A program made the position numbers and the translations under genes. Source: Sphagnum compactum (Eukaryota; Bryophyta; Sphagnopsida; Sphagnales). Taken from it: DNA of 64,000 nucleotides. The notes beneath the pieces were generated by a model. The model did not search any database. It saw only the letters and a program-made list of their open reading frames with translations, and was not told the DNA's origin. Positions 12,139 to 25,450 of this stretch are shown in pieces (position 1 is the stretch's first letter; each line of letters begins with the position of its first letter). Where the stretch lies: the NCBI GenBank assembly GCA_965153455.1, contig OZ234500.1:6634001-6698000 (forward strand), in the 5' to 3' direction.

Positions 12139-15100
12139 TTACCGTGTCCACTTAGGCATCCATAACTCTGACTCAGCTATTGACTTGTGCCCTTTTTCTC
12201 CACGTAGCTCATCTTTGTCTTGAAACAGGTGGGAAGAATCATCCTTTTCTACCTCCTCCCTTTCAGAAGTCCAATTGGAAGCTATCCCCTTGAGCGACAT
12301 CAGCTTCAACTCCCGTTTGTTGTGTACTTTACGATTTGGCTTTGCACGGCCAACAAGCTGCAGGCCTTGTTCAATTAACCTTCACACAATAACCTCCATT
12401 CAGTTCCATGTCCATCTCATCTACAATTAGATGATGACAGATTATGGAGCACAACCTTCCATGAAGGTAAGAAACCTTGAACTTTTGAAACATATGCTAC
12501 GTCGAAGATCTTGAGGTACAAACATATGAGATCTACTATTCAGTGCTAGATTGCATAGACCCTTTAACTTCTACAGAATTGCAGAGAACTATTTTAAATG
12601 ACCCCAACTGAAAATAAAGAAGACAAAGTGAAGAAAATTCAAGAGAAAACCCAATAGCAAGTAATAGACCACAAAGAGAGAGCAGCGCACAATCAAATAC
12701 AAAAAAAAGGAAGAACTTTCTGAGCCTACATGCCACACAGTTCCTTCTGTGAAAGAGCTGCCTCTTGATCCACAAAAGCATCTTCCATTCGAAGGCTGAG
12801 CCAAACATAGAGCTCAAGGACCTGTGATCCAATTCAGAACCAAACAAGTGAATAGCCTGTCAAAGATATGTGATTTGGACTGCTTATTTGCTTAGCATGA
12901 ATCCTGACAACAAGTCAACTCTGGTAATGCCTTTTATAGATCGACCTGGATGAGAAAAACTTTGCTTTTTGGAACCAAAGCACAACTGCACAAATGGTCT
13001 TTAGAGTATATTCCCAACAAAAATAGCTAAGTTATTATGTTTGCTTAGTTCTATATTCCCAAAACTAACCTGACGCCCTGGCTCAGCTCCTATTTCTAAC
13101 CTTTTTTTACTCCTTTAGAAGTCAAGATGTGTACACAAGCCAAACCTGCCTGACAAAAGAAACTTATGGTACACCAGCTTAGGCTACAAACCATTCCTAC
13201 AACCTGACTGATTGTAGGTTCAGGATGCAAAACAGTTCCAAATTGGAATCCTGAATTTGGAAAGCCAATGGTACATAACATCTCAGGCAATGCTGGAAAA
13301 CTGGAGAGGACACCCACAAATCTTGTTCATGTTGACTACAAAATTTGAGCCAGATATGATGTGAACCTTATGAAGAGACTCAAGCTGCTGAAGAGCTGTC
13401 TGAGTACGAGGGACACGAATAGTGGCAGGTGTGATAACTTTCTTCAATGTCACCATCTCCTGCCTGGAAAACTCAGTTGCAAACTGCAGCAAACATCAAG
13501 TTCATTTAATAAACTGATTGCAAACCATAAAACCTTGAACTTGTTGCAGAGAAAACTCTACAATGACACTTTGAAGGTAGCACAGCAATGAGGCCACTCA
13601 TAACCCTATGAGTCTCACTCAAAAATTATCAGACCATCAACTTCACCATGAATAGCAGTGACAAGCTGCCATTACTTCCCACTGACTTCATCAGCTACTG
13701 ACAGTGGGTGTAGATAAGTATATAATAATCCGCCCAAAATTTTGGGTAAACCATTATACAACATCTGTGTACCATCATCGCATTTCTACAAGCAACAGGA
13801 TGTCTCAGTTATGATGTTGGCTAACACTCATGTAACAGCTAGAACAAAAGTCAATAGTATTCATCATTCAACCAGCAGCAAGCTTGTGAGGAGGGTAAGT
13901 TTCATTTCAATTTCACTTATCCCTGTACAAGGAAGCATCTGAGCCTAAGGCCTATTAGAGAGACCACATGAGAAACTGTACATATCAAACAATACAGTTA
14001 CAATTCCCCCAAAAAAAATGTACAAGAAACTATAGGGGATCAAGCTACAAATACTGACCTGAAGTAGGGCACCCATAGCCATGTGATCATCTGTATCCAC
14101 AGGACTGACAACAGAAAGGATCAAGATTTGAAAAGAGTGATGGAACACTGGCACTTATTCTTATGAGGAATTTGCAGACACAATTGGGTACTTGATTACT
14201 TCTCACATCAAGTCTAAAGTTGGAGAAGACTTGGACCATTTCAAGAAGAGAAGACCCAAGCTGGAACGGCATGTCTGGGGCACTTCAATCCAACCAAATG
14301 CTAATTGGGTTTCCTCATCAGAAACAACCCTCTTTGAAATCTGGAAGGGATAATTGGAGACGAGGACATGATTGGGTACAAAAATGAGGCATGACAGGAA
14401 CCACTCAAAGGTTTTTGCATCACTGATTTGACATGCTCCACATGTCCCAGCTTCTCTTTTAGACACATTTGGTCCACACCTTGGGTTTACAGTTCTAATC
14501 ATTTTTTCTTTGGTATGCTCATTCAAGTGGTTTTGCTCTCAGTCGATGACCCTCCTGATTCCCGCATTTTCCAGGATTGGATCATGTTCAAGATCCTACC
14601 AAGTAGAAACAATACTGAGCCAGCAAATAGTGATGAGTATATAGAAAAAAACTGGTGGTGCAACAGAGTACTTACCAAATACAGAAGAGGAAGCGGTCTT
14701 CTAAGGATAGAGGAAGCTTCTCCAACATATCTGCAATTATCTTTGAATCCAATGCCCACAAAAAAAGAAGAAACAACTTCAGGACATGTATCTTAATTGG
14801 AAAGGAGCCATAAGAGTCAAATGAACTTGTTTCTCAATGTTTACATCTGCAAAAGCTATTCATATGGGTTGCATTAGGAATCAGAAGTAAAAGTGGGAAC
14901 CCAGTACAAGAATGAGACTAACCAGCATGCTCTCACAGTGCCGCATGAAAAACTGAGGTGACATTCGAGCCTTAGCCACAAATTTCTCCTGTAAAATTAC
15001 TAGAAATGGCCTCAGGCAAAATTGCAGGGTTCTATTCGAAAGGACAATGGAATCATCAGTCATAATCATCCCCCTGAACCCTAAGAACCTGAAATTGTTC

Positions 15101-18100
15101 GATCTAACACCCTGATGCTACTGTTAATTACATACAACCAAAAAACAAAAGAAAGACCCACCACCATAATCAAGTGAGATAGTGCAATATTTGAAACATT
15201 GGTATTCACACCTGTGTTGGGCAGATAACAGATGGGTCTGATTAGTCATTTAAGGTCACAAAGCTCAATGAGAAAGAGTTCAAAAAATACCAGGACTGCA
15301 GAGAACGTCATATTTGGGTGTGATGCCGAGTACAGGGCCAGCAAATCAAAAGATGGGAAGAGTCCAGCAGCCTTAAAAACCACCAGCAGTTCTATATGTC
15401 ATTTCTTTCTTCATAACAAGTTGAGGAAGGACCAACCAAGACCATGAGATACTTTGCTTGCAACAGCCACTTTTTTCAGCCAAGGACTGAGATTCAAACA
15501 GCATAATCAATCCTTTCTTCTGTGGCTAGGCCCTCATACAGGTTTTGTTTGTCACCTCAAGGGGGCATGTCAGAGTAGCAAGGGAGTGGTGAAGCAATGG
15601 AAGATCCTCTTTGTCCAAACATGTTACAGCACCCTCTGGAAACTTGGATCCATATCTGCCTGCTCGACCTACACAAAACACTCCTCAACTCAAGTCAAAC
15701 TTCAACTCTGCAACAATTCGCTGGGTGCTTGATGCACAAACATCCTGCACTGCAATCCCATATGTTTTCCCAAACAAGGCCTCATATAATAGTTCAAAGA
15801 ACTTATTCAAGGGTTGAAGAAGCCACAGCCACCAATCCAAAAATGACCAAAGCAACTGGCCTCTTGAAATAAGAATACAAAGACTGCAGCCAACCTGCAA
15901 TTTGTTTGATTTCAGCCACAGTCAAAGCCCGCATAGAAGTGCCATCAAATTTTTCAAGTGTGGAGAAGATGATGCGCCTAATATTAAGGTTTAATCCCAT
16001 CCCAACAGCATCACTAGCCACCAAAATATCTGACCCACTGGCCACATCATTGAAGAGCGCTGCCTGCCAGTAGCATTCAATTCAATATATGCATATGGTA
16101 AAGAAAAGAAGCCATGCTATCTCAAAAATGATAGAATTGGCACAGAGGTCATATTATGCACATACTCCTACTAAACAAATTGACATAAACGCATGTAACA
16201 TTGTAGACTGACCTAAGCAATCAATAAAGAAAGTCATGATTCTAGAAGCCAAACAAATGGCAAAGAAAAACAAGGTCACATTAAATATTGCTCTGAGGTG
16301 ATAAAGTTACAATTGGTCAAGAATAGCAGATCCAAGGTAGTGTATCCATCAGCATGGTAGACCAGTTGACTTCTCTGGCTGACAGCTATCATACATTTAG
16401 TGGAGCCATGAGCCTTCACTGGTAGGTTATTGGCTTGAAGCTTCAGATGGTCTAGCACTGATGTTACCTCACAGAAGACCAGCAAGTAGAAAATCCAAGC
16501 ATCTGACTATTGCAGAGCTCATCATGACAAGGGTTGAAACAAGTGTTAAAAGGACAGGAAAAGCATGGAAATAGTTTCATCTACTAACCTGTTTGGTGCG
16601 TGTTTCAGGAGGCAATGATCCATACACAACTGAGCAGTTGTGTTTACAACTCGACTCAATCTCTTTCTGCAAGCCAGTCGGAAACTCAAGTTCTTAACAC
16701 TAGCACCCACTACAACACCCACTGAAAAGAAATTTTATACAAGCTGAATTCTCTGGATCTCTATGTCCACACTGTAGCTATAATCTTCTTCCTGAACTGC
16801 TACTTTCACACATGAATGGTCCACCAATCAGCAAAATCCAAAAGGGAAGTTTAGCAGACCTTGATTGAATATATGTCACGACGTGAAAAAGCAACAACAC
16901 AGTCCCCTTTACGCACGTGCGAATATGATCCCAATGCTCTGGTTTGGGGTACTAGTGGAGATAGGCGTTCATACTGCTTAACCTGGTTTCAAGTTCCAAA
17001 GGAATGGGTTAAAGAGAAAGCATTACTGTACCTGCACCTGCAACACTGTTTCAACAAAGCAGTCCAACTCCCTGTATAGTTGCAGATGCATAATCCACAA
17101 GTTCAGGTTTTGAGATCATGACTACAAGTCTATTCAGATGTTCCCTCAAGAAAAAGAAAATTCACTAACACACATGCACAGGTTTTTCTCCTGTGATATC
17201 TCCATGGACATCATGTACTGCATGAAACTACCAAGCAATATGCAAAACTGCATACTTCGTCCACAAGCACAATGCAGATTCAGCTTGAGTGTTTAATCAG
17301 CACACATTACAATGTGCTCTGACTCCAGAAAGTAGAAGACCCACAAGTTCTCAAACCCATCACACAAGTTTCAGCAACCTAATCATGAATTGAAGCCTCA
17401 ACAACATGAGCACTTCACAGATTTCTTCCCACTATACAGATGGTAGCACAAGATGAAATTATGACCTCAAATGTGTCACCAGTGGTTGCAAGTATTTGAT
17501 CTACAATAGAGACTGCAGCTGGGTCTCCACATAAATGAAGCTCATCCACAGCCAATCCTAGCAATGCACGAGTGAATGAAAAGCCCCGATCCCGACACGC
17601 AATCATCTGCACCAACATACACAGACTGTGACAGAGTTCACTCAGCAATACTTCACTTCCATATAACAATAACGAAAGAACTACCGTCAAAAACCCTCAA
17701 GGACCAAAGCTTTGATTTGTATGCAACTAGCCCTCAGAAATCCACATTAAATGCAATTCCATCTTTTTCTTCATATTATACACCACAGGTCATGCAAATT
17801 CCTAGTCTCACACACCAGACTTAAATTGATTGCCAGAGGTTAACTATTTCAGCAGTTGAAAATTAGTAAACCCAGCAGTCATGAAGTCAGTAAACTGATC
17901 CATGAAGATTTCTCAGGAGGTTTTGAATCTGATCCAACAAACCTCACTTCTTAACAAACCAACAGAATTGATGACTCCGGTGACTAGGAGTGGAAGACCA
18001 AAACACCTATCCTTCACCAGTCAGCTATTATGCACTACACACACACAGTCTTCCATGATTTGCCTTAAATAAAACAACACACTAGAAAGCCTGCATTGCT

Positions 18101-20107
18101 AATAAACTATACCTGAATGCAAATATTTCATGCAGTGAGTGGTCAATAGGTTTCCATGGGAATGGTCTGCTTCAGAAAAGGTAAGCTGATGAATGGCATA
18201 ATGAAGTTTCCCTTCATGTCCACAGTACAGGGAAAAAGAAATACATGCATTCAGTACACCAGAAAAAAGTTACTCACTTGAATCTCATCAATCACCCCAC
18301 ACTCAAAATGTCGTGTGACATCTGCCATCTCCACAGTCATTGCTTGGTGCTTTGCACCAGTCACTTCTCGCTTCTCTTGTCCTGTTATGAGGCTACAGAG
18401 AACATTTGCTTTGTTCATCCGTTCTGCTATCTCCCAGGCCAGAAGCCTCAACGGTCCACAGTAAACACCTACATGAAAAAACTTGCACATTTAGCCCATC
18501 AAGAACCGGTACTTGGCATTCCCAACTGCGAGCATTCTATCAGACATAACTATGATTCTGGCTCAACAGTTGTTGTCTACCAGAATGCTGCTAGTTAATA
18601 TAGAAATTCTACTTGTAGTGGACTCCAAGACAACTCAAATGTCAAGAAAGAGGCACATGGAAAAACAGCCAGTTTTGTCATTCTCCACATTAAGAACCCA
18701 TATAGAAGACTACATACCAGATGCAGAAAGTCGTAGGCTTTCCAAAGCCGTGTAAGTTTTGCCACTATTCGTTGGACCAACATGCATCACGACCCGCCTC
18801 TTTTTAGTACGGGCAAAAGGGTACCAAGTGTGTGGCAAACTGTCCATAGCACCCCCACAATTTGCAGACTGCCCCTTCAGGCCCCCAAGTATTGCAGAGA
18901 AAAAGCACAGCTACAGCAGTTGAAAGATGCAACATTTGAAAATAACAGTACTCATCAGGTTGACATATGCAGAGGCAATGGGTTGTAGGTCACACCCAAC
19001 CAAGGTTTGAAATACTACCAACTTCACTGCAATATTCACCGTCGCACTAAATCATGATTACAAGTCTATGCTGGTCATTAACTTGCGCATTACATCACTA
19101 AACAGACTGTCAGTAGATTTCCTACCTGATGGTACAAAGCTCCTTATGACCATAGAAATGATTCATCAAACAAGACCAAAACAATAAGTTTGTTACAATT
19201 ATTGTTTCTCTTGTTCCTTGATTAAAAACCATGCAGGGTTAATGGACTTACGTCAGATCCAGAAAATCAACCCAAGATGGGGAACGCTGAGTGCTCAAGA
19301 ACCTCGACTGGAAAATAAAACCCTCCTCTGCCAGGAAAGCATCTCCTAACTTCCTTGGAAGACAGTTGTTGACATATCCAAGACCTACTGCACAGACAAG
19401 TGACAACCACACAACCAAACCACACAGGCTCCCTTTCATGTTGTGCATAGTCAATGAGAAGCATAGGAAGAACGCAGAACCTTGCAAGACGGATTTTTAG
19501 AACTCAAAATTTGGAGCCAAACTGATTCTTTAGAAACAGAGCTGGTGTGCAAGATTGCTACAATGAGGGAGCAAGAGATTTTGATATGTGGCCAAAATCC
19601 TTATGAAACCCCAGTTCTTCCCCAAAAAATTAGGGTTTCCCACAGGGTTGCTAGAAATAAGCTTTCTCTATATGGCACTGAGTAACAATCTACTTGCCAA
19701 AAAAACTACGGTTTTCCCCAGGTTGCCAACAAAAAGCTTTCTCTATAACGCACTGAGTAGTAATCTATTGCAAATTTTCATCACGAGTTTGAACTCCTCT
19801 AGACTACCTACCAACAGACAAAGAGAGAGGGGAAATATGAGAGAAAAAAAGAGCAATTCATCGAGATGGTGGCCTGGTTGCTGAGAGAATTCACCCTAAA
19901 ATGGGTAATTTAAGGAAGAGACGATTCCTAGCTTGAGTGTGTTTGGCATCGCGAAGGTACTCTTTTTCAGTATTTCGGACAACAACAAGAATGCAAAAGG
20001 TATGGACTTCCATGGAGCACTTACATAGGGATAGAGAAACTAGAAATCTCACCTTCAAGTGAAGCAGATAGCCGAGGGAGGGAGATGAAACGGCTGAGAC
20101 ACCCCAT
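12139..20107 (-). CDS. SUV3: SUV3-type ATP-dependent RNA helicase, organellar, 16 exons
   Basis: Exons: 20107-20053, 19387-19252, 18839-18718, 18468-18278, 17606-17466, 16982-16860, 16666-16589, 16063-15895, 15668-15556, 15371-15291, 14988-14923, 14740-14676, 14104-14059, 13483-13367, 12821-12730, 12379-12139. All introns are GT-AG and phases agree, giving 1836 coding bases and 611 residues, close to plant SUV3. The N-terminus ([18 protein letters not shown]) is basic, Ser-rich and lacks acids at first, as in a mitochondrial presequence. Helicase motifs in order: I GPTNSGKT (85-92), Ia GPLRLLA (~109-115), II DEIQ (165-168), III LCGDP (193-197), [12 protein letters not shown] (~245-254), [15 protein letters not shown] (295-308), [13 protein letters not shown] (336-346). 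The SUV3 C-terminal block ends around [12 protein letters not shown] (502-513), followed by a charged Lys/Glu-rich tail. SUV3 is a DExH helicase that unwinds RNA for turnover and processing in mitochondria and, in plants, perhaps chloroplasts. The first two exons are the least certain; the core is firm. Confidence 0.93.
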
Positions 20108-20158
20108 TTTTTCTCGACTCTGTTGTAGAACAGCCAGCCAGGCAATAATGCTAATGCA

Positions 20159-20233
20159 TCACACCATAGCCCGCGACCTCTGTTTCTTCTTCTTCTTCAT
20201 CGTCATCATCATCCTCATCATCATCATCATCAT
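20159..20233 (-). other. In-frame uORF (24 codons, Met/Lys-rich) in the SUV3 leader
   Basis: On the minus strand, six ATG codons in a row, an AGG, three more ATG, an ACG and another ATG are followed by five Lys codons and QRSRAMV, then TGA. The uORF is in the same frame as the SUV3 start (20107) and ends 51 bases before it. It arises from an ATG/AAG triplet repeat. If transcribed, ribosomes would meet many start codons before the main ATG, so repression or reinitiation is plausible. That is inference. No family match is known to me. Confidence 0.5.
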
Positions 20234-20397
20234 CGCAACCCCGAGTTGGGTAGTACTGGAAACTCTCTGCCGTTGTGGCCAAGTTTCCCAGATGTGTTCC
20301 TCAACAGACCTGAAACCAACACCCAAGAGTCAGACAAGCGTAAAACTGCTCGGTTTCAAGATTCTTCGACACTGATTGCAAGTCTCGACAAGTCGCG

Positions 20398-20462
20398 ATC
20401 TAGGGTTTGGAGCTCTAGGGTTCGAGGCTCTAGGGTTGGAAGCTCTAAAGGTCGAGCTTCAA
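20398..20462. repeat. Short tandem repeat with telo-box core upstream of SUV3
   Basis: Four degenerate units of about 16-17 bases built on GCTCTAGGGTT (plus strand) follow one another. The first contains TAGGGTTT at 20401-20408, a telo-box (AAACCCTA) in the gene orientation. It lies about 300 bases upstream of the SUV3 start codon, in the likely leader or proximal promoter. Confidence 0.5.
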
Positions 20463-20479
20463 AGAAGGGACATCAATAA

Positions 20480-20760
20480 CCATATCCCCCCTCCCAATTT
20501 TAATGATATTATTTTTCCCATCAAAATACATTAAGACAACAACACTTGGCAAGAACAACTTGTGTATGAACTTTGCATTCATTTGTGTAAGAGCATCACA
20601 TTCACATGTGTAACATGTTCACTTCTACCCCTTAATTAATCAAGCATGTCCTCACTACCAACAAGTGTAAAAGATGAACTTCAGTATTATTGAACTAGTT
20701 TGAACCCCGTGCCTGATGCACAGGTGTGTTATTTCAACAATGTTTGATTCATGTTTTAGT
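20480..20760. other. Upstream flank of the SUV3 gene
   Basis: AT-rich sequence with no ORF of note. It probably includes part of the SUV3 promoter. No TATA box or initiator could be assigned with confidence. Confidence 0.4.
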
Positions 20761-21530
20761 TTTTTTTTTTTAAACTTCTATCTTTCTTTTTTTTAATGTG
20801 TTTTCTGTTTTTATTATTATTTTGTATAATAAAAATAAAGTGTTTCTTTTTCACTTTTGTATTTTTGTTTATCTGGATGCAAGTTTGAAGTTTGGAGAAA
20901 GAAGACACACCTCATTCTTTTTCAAGTAGGGTTTTTCTTCATTATTATAAGTTTTATTTTTTCTCATTTTCTACTCTTTATTTGGTTTCTTCTTTTTTGT
21001 AATTTTTTTCCTCTTAAAATGATTTTACTGTATTTCCCTTTTCTTGTTTCATTTGTTTCCATTCCGTTTTTATAGTTTTTGTGTTTTTACTTTTTTTTGT
21101 TTATGTTTGTTTCATGTTTTAATTTTTTCTATTCTTATTTTGTCTACCTTCATTTTTTCTCTATTTTTATGCGTTTATTTATTTATTTATTTTCTATTTT
21201 CTTTTCCAAAAAAAATTTTGTTTTTCTAATATGTTTTATAATAAAAATAATTTTTAAAAAACTTTTTTATTTTTGTTTGATTAGATGCAGGTTTGAAGTT
21301 TGGAAAAAGAAGACAAACCTCATTTTTTTTTCAAGTATGGTTTTTTTTCTCTTTCTTTTGCTCTCTGTTTTGTTTCTTATTTTTGTCATCTATTTTTTTA
21401 TTTTCTTTTAAGATTATTTTATTGTATTTCCCTTTTTTGTTTCATGTTTAAGTGTTTACAAAAAGTTTCTAATTGTTAAAGTGTTTTTCTGTTTTTATTT
21501 TTTTTCTAGTTTTTCCCCTTTTTTAAATAT
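20760..21530. repeat. T-rich low-complexity tract with a ~408-bp internal duplication
   Basis: The plus strand is strongly T-rich. The segment GTTTGAAGTTTGG...AAGAAGACA...CCTCATT...TTCAAGTA occurs at about 20883-20932 and again at about 21291-21340. Matching context (ATAATAAAAATAA before, TGTATTTCCCTTTT after) is offset by 390-415 bases. Phe-rich open frames on the plus strand are by-products of the T runs and are not called as genes. Confidence 0.6.
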
Positions 21531-24500
21531 ATATTTGTTCTGTTTGGATGGATGACAAAATGGATGACGGATGGATGGATGGAAAGCTTCATTTCATCCT
21601 GACGTCCTTTACTATATGTAATTGTTAGTCCTTACCATAATTGTTTTGAGGTTTACAATGGAAGAGAATGAAAAAGATGGACAAGTGGAAAAGTCAAATG
21701 TAAATAGGAATTAAAAAAGTAAACCCTGAATACAAAATGAAGTATTCAAAGTTCCTATGATTTCATTGTTGGGTTGAATAAACAAAATCTTACAAATGTT
21801 GATAAATTTTGCAAACGTTATGAGTTGTGCATTTTAAAATTTTCATCATCTTTGCACCTTGACATTCACTTTGTCACAACTTGCACATACAAAGAAACAT
21901 GAACTTAATGTGGGAGGATGTTGATTTCTACATTTTGATTATTTCTAATTTCAAAACTAGAAAACCTACACACCTCTTACCTATCCTAAGCTAACACATT
22001 TTTTGATATATTGGTTTTTGTACAAATAGGAGAAGGGCATATTTCTTGTAAGAATTAAGCACACACTCCCTATTTCTTAGAGGTTGGGACCAAAACGAAT
22101 ATGAATGAATGAATCTAATAATGCAAAAGAAGGTTTAACAAAGTGCACCAAGATATTGTAGGAGCGGAATAGTCAAGGATTGCTCACCAGAATGTCTCAA
22201 TGTGCAAAGAAAACAATTGATAACTTTTCGCCCTAACCATACACACCAATGACACATGCAAGTTCAAGGGTTATTAGTTATAACTTCAACTTTTAGCTCA
22301 CAACCTTGAAGTTAAAACAAGATAAAACAAAGAGTGTTTCAAAATTCAAGCACAATCCCACAAATGTGGGAGAACACAAGGAAGCTAGTCCCAATATTCC
22401 TAAGTGGATTTTCATTTTGATTTTTTTTTGGGGGGCCAAGTTGTGAGTCTTGCAATTTTGCAAGTTCATAATTCTTGGATATGATCTCCAATTTAGAATT
22501 TTAATGGGAAAAATATAACTTTTTAAAAGACATTTTCAAAACCATATAACTTTAACCAAAGGTCATTTGAGCCATTTGTCAAATATTTTAATAATTGAGA
22601 GTTGAATTGCTAGTTTGATTCTAGACCATTTTTGGCCGCAACTTTTGTTTCAAAATTTCAAATGGGGAATGTGGCATTTCTTTGAATGTTTAATCTTCAA
22701 GACCTTTCCAATGGTCTAAAGGGGGCCAATTTTGGACAAGATTTAGTCTCCTAAACAATCAAACCATGTTTCAAAAATCTAAGGCATCATGTGATTACAA
22801 CTCCTAAAGTGAGAATCCACTTATAAATGCAAGGACTCAATTCCTACACTTGTGAAAGTGCTTTTGAGTTTTGAGACATTATTTCAATCCATTTCCTTTT
22901 TCATGCATTAACTTCAAGATCATGAACCTAACTCTAGGGTTTCAATCGATGTTATGTTTGACCCGATCCCACTTCCTTCGTCTGGGGAAAGACATTTTAT
23001 TGTCCCTTTCAAGAGTTAGTTTTGCACTTAAGTTAAGGTCACTACATTTGAATTCATTTTGACAACTTGGTGGTTTTTAAATGTATCTATTGTTTCTTGT
23101 GATAAGGCCTCCCATTACCCAACAAAAAATTGTGAACTTTTGACACAAAGTTCTAACAAGTTTGGATAATGTTGTTTGCCCATTTTTTGAATTACACCCA
23201 TTCCCAAAAATTGCAACACTTGACAATAATAAAGTGTGTGAATATTTTCAAACACAAAACTAAAAAATTAGACATTCGGTGATATGCATTATTTTACACA
23301 ATGGTCAACACACAAAAGTATTATTTATAACTAGAGTGTGCATGATTGGGCTATTTGGTCACCTACATGTGATCCTAGGAAAATCAATGCTTGTATGTTT
23401 TAGGAAGCACCTAAGGTAAAAGGATTTTTTTAGTTTGTTATGAAATAATAACATATTTTTGAATATTTAACAACATACTAAATATATTTTCATAATGAAC
23501 TATAGGCACCAAGTACTTACATTTAAGTCAATATAGAAAAGAGAAAAGTTGCACTTTATATTTTTTGGATGTGATTTAACATAAAATGGAAGTGACATCC
23601 GTAGACATGTGTTTGGTCATGGGTGGCCATACCTTATTTTCATTTGGTCCCACATTTTGAAAAATGTTCACCAAATGTTTATGTGAACTTTAGGTTCATT
23701 TTGTAAAGGAATTTTCACAATGTGATTATGAAATATATATCAACTAAGTTTACCCCCTTGATTTTCATAGGTTTTAAAAATCTAAGAAAATAAACTTTTA
23801 AAAATAGTGTGCATAATAAGGGAAAGTTGAAACATAAAGTGTGATATGAGTAAGTACATGTGGTAATTTTTTATTAAAAATTTAATTTTCCAAATAACTT
23901 CAATAGGGTAAAACCCATCCATCACTAAACACCCAATGGTTCAAAAGATGGTTCATTAGCAAATGTCACCCAATTTGTAACCATTTAGTGATACCTTATA
24001 ACCAAATGATTGGTTCTTAAAACTTGTGGTTAGGATTTTGAATCTTCCCAATTTAAAAATGGGGTTTGTGTGTTTGTCAATAGTTTTCAAAACTCCCTTA
24101 TGCAAAAATATTCAACCCATTATTTGTTTCATTGTGTTTGGTAAGGCATAATCATTAATGTTGTGTAGGTTTTGTTTTTTTAAAGGAACCTATGGTCTTG
24201 AATCTTATATATTTTACAATTGTGGTAAAACCTTTGGGTAATGGGCTTTTGTTTGGAAATGCCAAAACTTTGTAAATAAGGGTAATATTATTTTGCCCAA
24301 ACAAGGCAATTACCATTATAAGGTTTATGATTTTCTAAAGAAGATGTGGGTTTGGATGCAATTTGGATCATTTAGGGTTGGAAGTTGAAAGTGTTGATGT
24401 TATTTAATTTTTCATGATTTTTAATTTTCCTATTTGATACATAATTTTTCCAAAAATAGAATCAAAACATGAAGAACATATTTTGAAACAAATCACATGT

Positions 24501-24860
24501 TTGTTGTGTCATAATTTTTCTCTAATGTAAAATGAGTTGAAGCATTTTGTAGTTTGTAACCAACAAAAGATATGAGAAATTACAATCTATAATCCTAAAG
24601 TTTAACTTGCATCAGCTTTATAATTTCTAATCTTGAAGCTTGATTTGCATCACCCTTGTAGATGTAATGAACTGTTGGATTCATAATAAACTTTACAACA
24701 CACGTTTCCTCAAAAAAAGGCTTTTGGGCACAACACAATTTTAAAAAACAAAGGACTTAACATTAAATATTTAGGACTACACTAACACATATTTGAAATT
24801 AACAAACACCAACATGATCATTATACATGGAAAACCTAAAACCCACAATTGAACGCCATT
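21530..24860. other. AT-rich non-coding region
   Basis: A GGAT-type microsatellite (about 21545-21588) opens the stretch. The rest is AT-rich with only short unsupported frames. No transposase, retroelement or splice-compatible coding block was recognised on either strand. Confidence 0.55.
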
Positions 24861-25450
24861 GACCTTAAAATTGGACATGGCGAATTTAAAGCTTTTAAAT
24901 TGAACATTTGAAACTATGAAATTTGACATGGAAGATCGATAATACCACAAATTGGACACCCCCAACCTTGAAATTGGACATGGAAAATTTGAACCTTCAA
25001 ATTGGACACCCTAAACTTTGAAATTGGACATGATAAACTTGAAATCTTCAAATTTCACACCCCAAACCTTGAAATTGGCCATGGAAAACCTAAAATCCCA
25101 CAAATTGGACACCCCTTGAAATTGGATAGGGTAGACTTGAAACATTTATATTAGATGTTCCATACCCTAAAATTGAGCATGGAAGACCTAGAATTTGTCA
25201 AATTGAACACCCCAAACTATCAAATTAAACATGACAAACTTAGAATCCCACAAATTGGACATTCTAGACCTTGAAATTGGACATGGAAAACTTGAAAAAT
25301 TCAAATTAGTCACCTTAATCCTTGGATTTGGACATGTTAGACCTAAAACATTTAATTTGAACACCCTAAACCCTAAAATTAGACATGGTGAACTAAAAGA
25401 CATTCAAATTGAACACAATGAACCCTCAAAGTGGACATGACAAACCTATA
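24860..25450. repeat. 51-bp minisatellite, about 12 degenerate units
   Basis: The marker TTGGACATGG or a one- or two-base variant recurs at about 24871, 24922, 24974, 25024, 25074, 25122, 25173, 25224, 25277, 25328, 25379 and 25431, a spacing of 48-53 bases. Units also share ACAAATTGGACACCCC-type blocks midway. Since 51 is divisible by three, both strands show short open frames with a 17-residue period. I regard these as repeat artefacts, not genes. Confidence 0.8.

Noticed and set aside
20105-20145. Alternative SUV3 first exon in the [14 protein letters not shown] frame
   Set aside because: That frame has no ATG before the donor; the MGCLSRF frame has one and its phase fits the next exon.
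20693-20735. CCCCGTGCCTGATGCACAGG mini-hairpin as a MITE end
   Set aside because: Arms of about 6 bases are too short and no partner end was found.
21044-21411. Phe-rich plus-strand ORFs resembling multi-span membrane proteins
   Set aside because: They are translations of T runs with no start context, no conserved motif and a repeat origin.
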